Shown here one piece after another: positions 32,391-41,597 of a stretch of DNA of 64,000 nt. Origin of the DNA: JBBQYA01 sp038209155 (GTDB taxonomy: Bacteria > Bacteroidota > Bacteroidia > Sphingobacteriales > Sphingobacteriaceae). Made by a program: the position numbers and the translations under genes. The notes under the pieces were generated by a model, which saw only the letters and a list, made by a program, of their open reading frames with translations, was not told the origin of the DNA and did not search any database. The stretch is taken from NCBI GenBank assembly GCA_038209155.1, contig JBBQYA010000002.1, positions 1 through 64,000 on the forward strand. Reading direction: 5' to 3'. The number at the start of each line of letters is the position of its first letter. Positions within the stretch are counted from its first letter, which is position 1.

Positions 32391-34796
32391 ATGAATCGTA
32401 AAATTGCAGTTCTCATCCTAATTCTTCTTTTAGGTTTTTCAGAACAAAACAAAATCTTTGCTCAACAAAAGTTCACGGTAAGTGGCTATGTTAAAAGTAG
32501 TGCAGATGGAGAAACCATTCTTGGCGCTACAATATATACAAGAGAATTGGCCTCTATGGGTACTTCTACCAATAATTCAGGATTCTATTCTCTTACTTTA
32601 CCAAGTGGAAAATATAAATTAGTAATAAGTAGTTTAGGATTTACAACTCAACTATTAGATTTAGATTTAATACAAAACAGAGTACAAAATATTGAATTGG
32701 ATGATTCGGAAACTCAATTAGGAGAGGTAATTATTACGGAAGATATAATAGATGCAAATGTATCTTCCAATAGAATGAGCATAGAAAAATTGAGCATTCA
32801 AACTATTAAAAGTATGCCCGCTTTATTGGGTGAAGTTGATGTAATTAGAAGCATTCAACTTTTGCCTGGAGTAAGTACGGTGGGAGAGGGTGCTTCTGGT
32901 TTTAATGTACGTGGAGGAGGTGTAGATCAGAATTTAATTCTTCAAGATGAATCCATCATTTACAATAGCTCGCATTTATTTGGATTTTTTTCTGTCTTTA
33001 ATCCTGACGCTGTTAAAGATGTAACGCTGATGAAAGGTGGAATTCCAGCACAATATGGTGGCAGATTATCTTCTCTATTGGATGTTAAATTGAAAGAAGG
33101 GAACTCAAAAGAATTTGCTGGATCTGCAGGTATCGGAACGGTTAGTAGCAGATTATCGTTAGAAGCACCTATTATAAAAGATAAAAGTTCATTTATTATA
33201 GCAGCTAGAAGATCCTATGCAGATGTTTTTTTAAAACTATTACCAGATTTCAAGGATAACCAACTATATTTTTATGACTTAAGTGCGAAGTGGAATTATA
33301 ATATAGATGCAAAAAATACTGTGTTTGTTTCAGGATATTTTGGAAAAGATGTTTTTCAATTCAATGATGATTTTAAATTGAATTGGGGTAATGCTACTGG
33401 AACTGTAAGGTGGAATCATGTTTTCAACCAAAAATTATTTGCCAAATTTACAGGAGTATTCTCTAATTATAATTATTTATTAGGTGTGCCATCAGGAACA
33501 GATGCTTTTGAATGGATTTCAAGCATTCAAAATCAGAATGCTAAGGCAGATTTGCAATATTTTATAAACCCAAAAAACACGTTAAATTTTGGTGGATCGG
33601 TTATTAATTATAGTTTTCAACCAGGTAAAATTTCTCCCTTAGGTAATAATAACATATTTAACGAATATGAACTTGCTACCCAAAGGGGTTTAGAATATGC
33701 TGTTTATATTGATAATGATAGAGAATTTGGATCAAGATGGTCTGTGCAATATGGCCTTCGTCTGTCAATGTTTGATTATCGAGGTCCGTACACAACAAAA
33801 GAATATGAAGGTAAAGATGGATTAAGAAAAGATTTAGTAAAAACAAAAAAATACGGGAGTGAATCTATTGTCAAATATTGGAATCCAGAACCAAGGTTTA
33901 GTACACGTTATGTATTAAATGAGAATAGTTCGATAAAAGCTAGTTACCAAAGAATGGCTCAATATATTCATTTAATTTCGAGTACTTCTGCTGCATCTCC
34001 ACTTGATATTTGGCAACCAAGCACCACCAATATAAAACCAGAAACTGCTGATCAAGTTGCAATTGGATATTTTAGAAATATTAAAAATAATATGTTTGAA
34101 ACTTCAGTTGAGGTATATTATAAAAATTCAACCAATCAGATTGATTATATAAATGGTGCAGAAACTTTGTTGAATGAAGATTTGGAAAGTGAATTATTGT
34201 ATGGAAAAGGTAGAGCTTATGGAGCTGAATTCTACATTAAAAAGAAGTCTGGTAAGCTTAATGGTTGGGTTAGTTATACCTTGGCTAAATCTGAAAGACA
34301 AATTATTGGCTTAAATAATAATGATTGGTATAATGCTAAGTATGATCGAACTCACAACATATCAATTGTTGGTATTTATGATTTAACCAAAAAATGGTCT
34401 TTCTCAACTTCATTTGCTTATTTAACAGGGGTTGCAACTACTTTTCCTAATTCCAGATATACCGTTCAAGGAATCGTGATACCCGATATATCAGACGATT
34501 CTAGAAATAATTATCGAGTACCAGCTTATCATAGACTAGATTTTTCTGCCACTTTAACTCCCGAAGGAAAGCCAAATAAAAAGTATACAAGCAACTGGGT
34601 ATTTTCAGTATATAATGCCTACAACCGTAGAAATGCCTTTTCTGTTTATTTTGGTCAAAATAACGACTCCCAAAATCTTACCTATACTCAAGATCCAAAT
34701 GGAACTGTAATACCAACTTCTGCTAAAACACAAGCTACTCGATTAGCTATTTTTGGATCAATCATTCCTTCTGTTACTTATAATATTAACTTTTAA
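32391..34796 (+). CDS. TonB-dependent receptor with carboxypeptidase-regulatory-like domain
   Basis: This 801-residue outer-membrane receptor has a signal peptide (ends FAQQ) and an N-terminal carboxypeptidase-regulatory-like domain (~28-105; VSGYVKSSADGETILGATI). A plug (~130-235; LPGVSTVGEGASGFNVRGG, QNLILQDESIIYN, GGIPAQYGGRLSSLLDV) and a 22-strand-type barrel follow. It imports an unknown substrate powered by TonB-ExbBD. It is followed eight bases later by a DUF4249 lipoprotein, a common pairing. Upstream lies the chimeric sigma gene and a shared ECF-like promoter element. Confidence 0.93.
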   Translation: MNRKIAVLILILLLGFSEQNKIFAQQKFTVSGYVKSSADGETILGATIYTRELASMGTSTNNSGFYSLTLPSGKYKLVISSLGFTTQLLDLDLIQNRVQNIELDDSETQLGEVIITEDIIDANVSSNRMSIEKLSIQTIKSMPALLGEVDVIRSIQLLPGVSTVGEGASGFNVRGGGVDQNLILQDESIIYNSSHLFGFFSVFNPDAVKDVTLMKGGIPAQYGGRLSSLLDVKLKEGNSKEFAGSAGIGTVSSRLSLEAPIIKDKSSFIIAARRSYADVFLKLLPDFKDNQLYFYDLSAKWNYNIDAKNTVFVSGYFGKDVFQFNDDFKLNWGNATGTVRWNHVFNQKLFAKFTGVFSNYNYLLGVPSGTDAFEWISSIQNQNAKADLQYFINPKNTLNFGGSVINYSFQPGKISPLGNNNIFNEYELATQRGLEYAVYIDNDREFGSRWSVQYGLRLSMFDYRGPYTTKEYEGKDGLRKDLVKTKKYGSESIVKYWNPEPRFSTRYVLNENSSIKASYQRMAQYIHLISSTSAASPLDIWQPSTTNIKPETADQVAIGYFRNIKNNMFETSVEVYYKNSTNQIDYINGAETLLNEDLESELLYGKGRAYGAEFYIKKKSGKLNGWVSYTLAKSERQIIGLNNNDWYNAKYDRTHNISIVGIYDLTKKWSFSTSFAYLTGVATTFPNSRYTVQGIVIPDISDDSRNNYRVPAYHRLDFSATLTPEGKPNKKYTSNWVFSVYNAYNRRNAFSVYFGQNNDSQNLTYTQDPNGTVIPTSAKTQATRLAIFGSIIPSVTYNINF

Positions 34797-34804
34797 AAAA
34801 TAAG

Positions 34805-35632
34805 ATGAAAAATTTATTTAGTAAAACACTAACAACTATACTTATTATTATTTTCTTTACCTCTTGCGAAGATGTAATTGATGTAAAATTGGATAAAGGA
34901 ATTACAAAGATTAGTGTAGATGCAGAAATTACCAATTTACCTGGGCCTTATTATGTGAAATTAACAACTACTGCCCCATATTTTGAGAATAAGGCAAATC
35001 CTCCACTTACAGGTGCATCGGTATTTATTTCTGACAATAAAGGAAATGTTGATACATTGATTGAAACTAATAATGGAATTTACGTTACTCAATTTATTCA
35101 GGGTGAAATAGGCGTAAGTTACACATTGACCATTAAATCTGGAGGTCAAGAATATTTTGCAGAGACTAAAATAAATAGGGTTCCAAAAATTGATTCTTTA
35201 TATACTGAATTTTTAGAAAATGAGATAGGATTTGATGATGGCATTTATGTTTTCACCAATATCCAAGAACCAGAAGGTTTAGGAGATCATTTTAGATTTA
35301 GAGCTTATAGAAATGATACTCTTTTTAATAAAACATCTGACCTGTTTTATACTTCTGACAGATTTGTTGATGGAAATTATATAGTAGATCAAGAAATAAC
35401 ATTCAATCCTTTTTTAAAAGGAGACAAAGCAACATTACAAATCCTATCAATTACAGAAGATGCATACTTTTTTTATAATGAAGTAGTTAGACAAACTTCT
35501 GGTGGAGGTTTATTTTCAGATCCACCGGCAAATGTGAGAACCAATGTTTTTAATAAAAATCCTTCTGGAACCAAGGCTACAGGATATTTTTTCGGATCTG
35601 CTGTTTCTCAAAAAACAATAATTGTCCAATAA
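34805..35632 (+). CDS. DUF4249 family lipoprotein
   Basis: This 275-residue protein has a lipoprotein signal with lipobox FTSC and an acidic +2 region (CEDVID). The body opens VKLDKGITKISVDAEITNLPGPYYVKLTTTAPYF, the DUF4249 hallmark. Members are encoded directly behind TonB-dependent receptors and probably act as a surface partner for substrate capture, as SusD does for SusC; this role is inference. It ends 14 bases before a strong bidirectional hairpin. Confidence 0.88.
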   Translation: MKNLFSKTLTTILIIIFFTSCEDVIDVKLDKGITKISVDAEITNLPGPYYVKLTTTAPYFENKANPPLTGASVFISDNKGNVDTLIETNNGIYVTQFIQGEIGVSYTLTIKSGGQEYFAETKINRVPKIDSLYTEFLENEIGFDDGIYVFTNIQEPEGLGDHFRFRAYRNDTLFNKTSDLFYTSDRFVDGNYIVDQEITFNPFLKGDKATLQILSITEDAYFFYNEVVRQTSGGGLFSDPPANVRTNVFNKNPSGTKATGYFFGSAVSQKTIIVQ

Positions 35633-35646
35633 AAAAAGAATTAAAT

Positions 35647-35676
35647 AAATGCCATTTCTGAAAAGAGATGGCATTT
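35647..35676. terminator. Bidirectional terminator hairpin with GAAA loop
   Basis: A 13-bp stem (35647-35659 with 35664-35676, one T-G wobble) closes on a GAAA tetraloop and ends in T/A-rich flanks on both sides. It lies between the convergent DUF4249 and AI-2E family genes and can serve both. Confidence 0.65.
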
Positions 35677-35691
35677 AAAAATTTGATTATT

Positions 35692-36870
35692 TTAATTTTT
35701 TCTTTTCATTAAATTAAAAATATATCCAAGAAAACTATTGTTAGATTCTGCTTTATCTTCTTCATTCTCAATAATCTCATCACCTTTTTTCGCTGTAGAT
35801 TTTGAATCTCCGTTATCTCCAATTAAATAACCATAAGGTTTTAAATCATCTACTTCATCAAAAATAATTTTCAGTATTCCTAAAAGAGGAATAAATAAAA
35901 TCATGCCGGCAACTCCCCATAATTTACCGCCGACTAATAAAGCTATAATGGTTGCAAATGAGTTTATTTTTACTTTAGAGCCAGTAATATTTGGCGTTAA
36001 GAAATTGTTTTCTAAAAACTGTGTTAAATAGCAAACCCCGAAAGTTGCTACAGCATACCAACTATTATCTTTCATCAATAATGCCATGGCAATTGGAAAT
36101 AAACTGCCAATAAGTACGCCTATATATGGTATTATGTTTAAAAAACCAGCCAAACAACCAAAAAATATCGCATGCGGAACACCAATTATTAAAAATCCAA
36201 TACTATTTAATGTGGATAAAATAGCCATTACAATCAAAACCCCTGAAAGATAGGATTGAGTCACTGAGCTTGTTTTTTCTAAAATGTCGTTTGTTCGTTC
36301 GTGATTTGCAACATCAGCAATCATTAAAATAAATTTTCTAATTCGCGTTCTAAAAAAAAGAAAGAAAAAAATATAAATAATTAGAATTGCAATGGTAGCT
36401 AAAGTACCAGTAGTGGTCACTAATACTCCTTTGGCAACTACGTCCAAATTATCTGTCAATCCACTTATTTGTTCATTAAAATAAGTATTTTGTTCTTTTG
36501 CAGACATATTGGTTTGTTTCTGAATAAAAGAAGTTAATAAATCAAATTTCTCGATTGCTTTTTGTTTCAAAATGGGCAAATCTTCTGCAAAACCCATAAT
36601 TTGACTAGAAAACAAAAAGATAAATCCAGCAATTACAGTTATAATAATTAAGAGACAAATAACAATTGCTAAAGCTCTCGGAAATTTATGCTTTTCTAAA
36701 AACCTACATACTGGCAACATGAGCATTGCTAAAAGTGCAGCGAAACTTAATGGAACTATAAGACTTCCCGCATAGTATAAGCCACATACTAGTAATGTAA
36801 AGAAAAGTAAAAGCAAGGTTAATTTGAAAAGAGGTTGCTCCGTAGTAGATTTAGGTATTTCTGTATTCAT
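35692..36870 (-). CDS. AI-2E family (TqsA/PerM-like) permease
   Basis: This 392-residue inner-membrane protein has about eight hydrophobic segments. Family signatures are LTLLLLFFTLLVCGLYYAGSLIVPLSF, PHAIFFGCLAGFLNIIPYIGVLIGSL and LENNFLTPNITGSKVKINSFATI. The family includes a reported AI-2 exporter and Na+/H+ antiporters; the substrate here is unknown. A Lys/Glu-rich tail follows the last helix. I start at ATG 36868-36870; an upstream TTG (36894) would add eight polar residues. It lies downstream of folC on the same strand. Confidence 0.85.
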   Translation of the reverse strand: MNTEIPKSTTEQPLFKLTLLLLFFTLLVCGLYYAGSLIVPLSFAALLAMLMLPVCRFLEKHKFPRALAIVICLLIIITVIAGFIFLFSSQIMGFAEDLPILKQKAIEKFDLLTSFIQKQTNMSAKEQNTYFNEQISGLTDNLDVVAKGVLVTTTGTLATIAILIIYIFFFLFFRTRIRKFILMIADVANHERTNDILEKTSSVTQSYLSGVLIVMAILSTLNSIGFLIIGVPHAIFFGCLAGFLNIIPYIGVLIGSLFPIAMALLMKDNSWYAVATFGVCYLTQFLENNFLTPNITGSKVKINSFATIIALLVGGKLWGVAGMILFIPLLGILKIIFDEVDDLKPYGYLIGDNGDSKSTAKKGDEIIENEEDKAESNNSFLGYIFNLMKRKN

Positions 36871-36911
36871 TTTTTTAGAATTACAATTAAACAACCAAAA
36901 AAAATCAAATG

Positions 36912-38201
36912 CTAAAGTGCATCAGCAACAATAAAAGTACTTCCACCTATAAAAATCATATCATCAATTTGGGCATTATTTTTCGCGCTATTTAGAGCAG
37001 ATGGTACATCATTAAAGACATTTCCGACTAAATTAAATTTACCAGCCTTCTCCTCCAATTCTAAAACATCTAATGCTCTTGGAATATTTGCTTTACAAAA
37101 ATAATAGATTGCATTTTGAGGCAACATCGCCAAAACTTTATCTACATCTTTATCATTCACCATTCCAAATACCATATGAAGATTTCTATAAGTTGAAGAC
37201 TCTATCATCTCCATAACTAGTTTAAGTCCGCTTTCGTTATGAGCAGTGTCGCAAACTATTAATGGTTTTTTATTTAAAATTTGCCATCTTCCCATTAAAA
37301 AAGTGTTTTTTACGACATTTTTAATACCTTCATAAACAGCTGTATTTGGCAAATCAGCTATCTTGTTTTCATTGATTATTTCCACAGAAGCAATTACAGT
37401 ACTAATGTTTTTCAATTGATAATTTCCAATTAATGCAGATTTTAATTCCGGAAAAATTATTTCCTCTTTGTTCATTACGTTTACAATAATGTAATTGTCA
37501 ATAGTTTTCACCTTACTTGTACTGTAATCATCAGAAGCAAAAATAATTTTAGACTTTTCCTTTTTTGCTTTTTCAATAAAAACAAAATCAGTTTCTGATT
37601 CTCTTTCACCAATCACTATTGGAATTCCTTCCTTGATAATTCCTGCCTTTTCACCAGCAATTGTAGATAATTCTTTACCCAATAAATTTTGATGATCTAA
37701 ACTTATATTAGTAATAATGGAAAGTTCTGGGGTAATCACATTAGTAGAATCTAATCTACCACCCAATCCAGTTTCGATGATTGCAAAATCTACTTCTTCT
37801 TCGTGAAAAAAAGAAAAAGCCATGGCAACTGTTAATTCGAAAAAAGATGGCTTTATTTCTTCTGCATTTACCTTATTGTTTTTGATAAAATCCACCACGA
37901 AATTTCTTGAAATTTTTTCACCGTTCACTCTTATTCTTTCTCGGAAATCTTTTAAATGCGGAGAAGTATACAATCCGGTTTTATACCCAGCCTCTTGAAA
38001 AATAGATGCTAATAGATGCGAAGTGCTTCCTTTTCCATTAGTACCAGCTACATGGATAGTTTTGAAATTATTTTGAGGATTGCCAATAAGTTCGCAAAGT
38101 TGTATCGTGTTTTTCAAATCTGGTTTATATGCTGCTGCGCCAATACGATGAAACATTGGCAATTGGCTATACATATAGTCTAAAGTTTGTTGGTAATTCA
38201 T
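36912..38201 (-). CDS. folC: Bifunctional folylpolyglutamate/dihydrofolate synthase
   Basis: This 429-residue Mur-ligase-like enzyme adds glutamate to folates. Motifs: MNYQQTLDYMYSQLPMFHRIG at the start, HVAGTNGKGSTSHLLASI (P-loop), LYTSPHLKDFRERI, ETGLGGRLDSTN, SLDHQNLLG and DTAHNESGL. I prefer ATG 38199-38201 because it begins the family's conserved N-terminus; ATGs or other starts up to 38249 would add up to 16 residues. It follows the exbB-exbD-tonB genes on the same strand. Confidence 0.93.
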   Translation of the reverse strand: MNYQQTLDYMYSQLPMFHRIGAAAYKPDLKNTIQLCELIGNPQNNFKTIHVAGTNGKGSTSHLLASIFQEAGYKTGLYTSPHLKDFRERIRVNGEKISRNFVVDFIKNNKVNAEEIKPSFFELTVAMAFSFFHEEEVDFAIIETGLGGRLDSTNVITPELSIITNISLDHQNLLGKELSTIAGEKAGIIKEGIPIVIGERESETDFVFIEKAKKEKSKIIFASDDYSTSKVKTIDNYIIVNVMNKEEIIFPELKSALIGNYQLKNISTVIASVEIINENKIADLPNTAVYEGIKNVVKNTFLMGRWQILNKKPLIVCDTAHNESGLKLVMEMIESSTYRNLHMVFGMVNDKDVDKVLAMLPQNAIYYFCKANIPRALDVLELEEKAGKFNLVGNVFNDVPSALNSAKNNAQIDDMIFIGGSTFIVADAL

Positions 38202-38292
38202 TTTTACAGCCATGCGAAACATTTTTTTTAAAACCTGAAAATTTAACAATCAGATGATGTAAAGATAAACGGGAAGATGAAGTTTTATTAAA

Positions 38293-39141
38293 TTATTGTA
38301 AACGAAATGTAAACGTTACGATTCCGCTTTGGATATCTGGAGCTGTTTCCAACGAATTTAGCTTGACTCCCATCACTGCTTTCTCGCATTTAGCCCATAA
38401 AGTTGTATTAGAAATGGTCGTTCCTCGAGCACCAGCTTCGGCAGAAATAATCTTTCCAGCTTTATCAACTTGGATAGTAACTTTCACCACACCTTGACTT
38501 TGACTCTCATCATTAATGACGGGTTTTGATAAAAATTTTCGACCAGCAAGGCTTAATCCAACGCCTCCAGGGCCAATTCCTGAACCTGTTCCGTCCCCAT
38601 TTCCTCCTTCATAACTATTTGAATTCAAACTTCCATCTGGTTTTCCTTGATTTCCTGGTTTTCCAGTAGTTCCATCTCCTGTACCTGTTCCATTATTTTT
38701 CTTGCCTCGGTATAATGCATTCTGATCAACCTTTGGAGTTTCTTTTATAGGTTCTTTTACTACTGGTTCGTTTGAAACACTTGATTTAGGATTTTTACTT
38801 TCACTTGTTTTCACCTCAGGAGCTTCTTCATTATCCTGTGTAATTACATTGGTTTCACTTTCAGTTTCTACAGGTGTTGAAGTTTGAGTTTCTTGTACAG
38901 GTTCATCTGGTAATTTATTATTTGCATTAGGTGCAGTTGATGGTTCTTCGGCACTTGTGAATGCATCATTCATTCCATCTTCACTTGTTCCATAATTAAT
39001 TATAATTCCTCCAGCCTCGGTTTCCTCGATTGGAAAAGGAATACTAATGAATGAAAAATAACAAATAGCTAAAAATAAAACATGAATAACAATTGATGTC
39101 ACCCAGCTTTTTGCAGAATTATCTTCTTCTTGTCTTACCAT
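38293..39141 (-). CDS. TonB-family energy transducer
   Basis: This 282-residue protein has one N-terminal membrane helix (~14-34) and a long low-complexity linker rich in Glu, Pro, Thr and Lys (~60-145). A Gly/Asn/Asp-rich segment (~148-195; NNGTGTGDGTTGKPGNQG) follows, then a C-terminal TonB-like domain (VVKVTIQVDKAGKIISAEAG). It spans the periplasm to energise outer-membrane receptors such as those in this window. ExbD ends one base before its ATG, completing an ExbB-ExbD-TonB module. Confidence 0.83.
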   Translation of the reverse strand: MVRQEEDNSAKSWVTSIVIHVLFLAICYFSFISIPFPIEETEAGGIIINYGTSEDGMNDAFTSAEEPSTAPNANNKLPDEPVQETQTSTPVETESETNVITQDNEEAPEVKTSESKNPKSSVSNEPVVKEPIKETPKVDQNALYRGKKNNGTGTGDGTTGKPGNQGKPDGSLNSNSYEGGNGDGTGSGIGPGGVGLSLAGRKFLSKPVINDESQSQGVVKVTIQVDKAGKIISAEAGARGTTISNTTLWAKCEKAVMGVKLNSLETAPDIQSGIVTFTFRLQ

Positions 39142-39142
39142 T

Positions 39143-39538
39143 TTATTTAGGTTCGGTTGCCAAAACCAACTTTATTTTCATCTTATTAGATATGTCCATT
39201 ATGTTCACTACATTTTCAATGGCAACGGTTCTGTCTACATAAAGTACAACCGTTAATTCATCAATACCTTTAATATATCCTTGCAGAACAGATTGTATTT
39301 GAGTTTCTGGAACAGGTATTTTATTAATAAAATATTCCAATTCTTTAGTTACAGATACAGTAATTGTTTTCTTTGCTACAGATTGCCCTGTGGAAGATCT
39401 TGGCAATAAAAGTTTAATTACATTCGGATTAACAACTGTAGAACAAATTAAAAAGAATAACATCAAAAAAAACATGATATCATTCATCGAAGAAGTATTT
39501 ACTTCTGCCGAAATTTTATGTCGTTTGCGTAAGTTCAT
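39143..39538 (-). CDS. ExbD/TolR family biopolymer transport protein
   Basis: This 131-residue protein has one membrane helix (~20-37; DIMFFLMLFFLICSTVVNP) with the conserved membrane Asp at its start, and a periplasmic domain ending KLVLATEPK. It forms the proton channel with ExbB and drives TonB. It overlaps exbB by four bases. Confidence 0.92.
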   Translation of the reverse strand: MNLRKRHKISAEVNTSSMNDIMFFLMLFFLICSTVVNPNVIKLLLPRSSTGQSVAKKTITVSVTKELEYFINKIPVPETQIQSVLQGYIKGIDELTVVLYVDRTVAIENVVNIMDISNKMKIKLVLATEPK

Positions 39539-40221
39539 CGAGTCGGTTCTTCCAGCAAATCAATAAAATCAATTGCATCTGTTTCCATTTTAAGTATTAC
39601 TTTTTCCACCATTATATTTAAAACATGATGACCTACATAAGCAATAATTCCAATAATTAATCCTGAAGCACTGGTTATCATTTTCTCATAAAGCCCTCCA
39701 GCTATTAATCCAATGCTAATATTATCAGACAATGAAATATTATAAAATATTTTTATTACTCCAGAAATAGTTCCAACAAATCCCAGCATGGGTGCAATTC
39801 CAGCAATAATGCCAAGAATACTTAAATTGTTTTCCAATTTAGATACTTCTAGCTTGCCGACATTTTCTATCGCACCTTCAATTTCTTTAATGGGTTTTCC
39901 TACTCTTTGTAATCCCTTTTGCAACATTCTAGCAATTGGAGTATCGCTGTTTTTACAAAGAGATTGAGCCATTGGTAAATTTCCTGCAATGATTTGCTCT
40001 CTTACTTGGCTCATCAATTTTGATTCGTCTTTTGATGCTTTTCTGATGGTGAAATACCGTTCAAAAAATATGTAGACTCCGATTATTGATAAAATTCCAA
40101 TTGGAATCATTACCCAACCACCTTTTATAATTAAATCTAATAAATTGAGTTTTTCTGGCAATGCAGCTGCTGCGGGTGCTGCTGCGGTTACGATCGTATC
40201 TGTAATCTGCAATAAGGTCAT
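39535..40221 (-). CDS. MotA/TolQ/ExbB proton channel family protein
   Basis: This 228-residue membrane protein has three helices (near 34-52, 135-155, 170-195). The family pattern includes RMLQKGLQRVG, NLSILGIIAGIAPMLGFVGTISGVI and SASGLIIGIIAYVG. It is the ExbB partner of the adjacent ExbD and TonB proteins. The HU-CCDC81/SPOR gene lies 57 bases upstream on the same strand. Confidence 0.93.
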   Translation of the reverse strand: MTLLQITDTIVTAAAPAAAALPEKLNLLDLIIKGGWVMIPIGILSIIGVYIFFERYFTIRKASKDESKLMSQVREQIIAGNLPMAQSLCKNSDTPIARMLQKGLQRVGKPIKEIEGAIENVGKLEVSKLENNLSILGIIAGIAPMLGFVGTISGVIKIFYNISLSDNISIGLIAGGLYEKMITSASGLIIGIIAYVGHHVLNIMVEKVILKMETDAIDFIDLLEEPTR

Positions 40222-40278
40222 AGAATATTTAAGTAAAATATATTTTTTAAGAAAGAACGGATGAAATGTTTTTATAGT

Positions 40279-41403
40279 TTATTGCTCCAGCAACCAAGCA
40301 TCTTTTCTGATATTTCTTCGTGCAACTTTTAAAGCAGCTAAAGCTTCTTGTTTATCAGTAAATGTTCCTAAAGTAATTCTAACTGGCCCATTAGATCGGC
40401 CCGTCATAATAGTTGCATAGGTTCCTTTGGCTTGCATTTGTTCAATTACTTTGCTTGCTTCCAAAATTGTTTTAAAAGAACCTCCTACGATAACAAAAAT
40501 GTTTGTGTCAGGAATTGGTAGTATTTTGTCAGCTTTTATTTGTGTGCTATCTGTTTTTAAATCAATTGCTTGAATTGGAATTTCTAAAGTGGTTTCCTTT
40601 AATTCCTTTCGATTAAATTGTGGTATATTTTCATTTTCCAAATCAATTGGTTGTAATGGACTAGTTCCGGTTATGAATGAATCTGGAACAAATAATTCAG
40701 GTTCTATGGTTGGAAAATCCTTATTCTCAGTTGGAATAATTACCTCTGCCATTGTGCTTTTATTTGTCAATAATTCAGAAAAATTTGTATCTGCTGGCCA
40801 CATGGAAGCAAAAGAATAATTTTTTATTTTTTCTTGATATTGATAAATAGTAAAGCCTGCTATTATTAATAAAACTAAAACTGCTGCCAAAGCAAATTTA
40901 CTTCGTTTGCGACCTGGAGTTTTAATGATATGGTGATCGAGATTATCATTTAATAAACTATTCAGCCTATCCATTTTGTTTTCTCGTTTTATCAAAAACG
41001 CATTCACATTACTTAAACCAAAAGAATCAATCAAATAATTTTGATTTTGAGAAGGTTCAAATTCTACACTTTCTATTCTTGGGATTAGTTTTCCAATATT
41101 TGCAAATTCATACGGGCGATTGTTTTCTAAAGCTTTTAATACATCTCCAGAGAATCTTTCAACGAAATAAAGTGCAGATTCGTAAGAAATGCTGTGTTTT
41201 CTAGCAATATAATTGGTTAATAATCCATCATTATGATGCAAATTTCTATTGAATGCTATTCTTTTATGAGGTGGTCTAATGGTATTTAAAGGGCCAATAA
41301 GTACAGCAGAAGCTCTACTTGCCACAAATCCACCTAAACCTGGTACGATAACGCAGTTGTGTTCAAACAACAATTCGTGGATATACTGCGGAATATTCAT
41401 CAT
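40279..41403 (-). CDS. Membrane protein with HU-CCDC81-like N-terminus and SPOR domain
   Basis: This 374-residue protein has a Bacteroidota-type HU-CCDC81 N-terminal pair of domains (YIHELLFEHNCVIVPGLGGFVA; PYEFANIGKLIPR) to ~140. One membrane helix (~168-186; ALAAVLVLLIIAGFTIY), a periplasmic linker and a C-terminal SPOR domain (~300-374; FVIVGGSFKTILEASKVIEQM, VRITLGTFTDKQEAL) follow. SPOR domains bind denuded peptidoglycan at division sites; the HU-like part is cytoplasmic and may bind DNA or protein. The pairing could link chromosome and septum (inference). Two adjacent ATGs are possible starts (MMNIP). Confidence 0.85.
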   Translation of the reverse strand: MMNIPQYIHELLFEHNCVIVPGLGGFVASRASAVLIGPLNTIRPPHKRIAFNRNLHHNDGLLTNYIARKHSISYESALYFVERFSGDVLKALENNRPYEFANIGKLIPRIESVEFEPSQNQNYLIDSFGLSNVNAFLIKRENKMDRLNSLLNDNLDHHIIKTPGRKRSKFALAAVLVLLIIAGFTIYQYQEKIKNYSFASMWPADTNFSELLTNKSTMAEVIIPTENKDFPTIEPELFVPDSFITGTSPLQPIDLENENIPQFNRKELKETTLEIPIQAIDLKTDSTQIKADKILPIPDTNIFVIVGGSFKTILEASKVIEQMQAKGTYATIMTGRSNGPVRITLGTFTDKQEALAALKVARRNIRKDAWLLEQ

Positions 41404-41597
41404 GGTGTAAAATTATATTTTAAAATCAAACCATCAAACTTTATGGAAAATTGTTCTGATTTTTGATTTAAGATCCAGAATCTATCTTTCTTTTAATTTT
41501 AGATAAAAAATAAATTTCTCCTTTATGTATTAACTAATTTTTGAAAGTGATTTTCTAAAATTAAAAGTATTGTTCATTTTTCAGAATACTCTTTATA

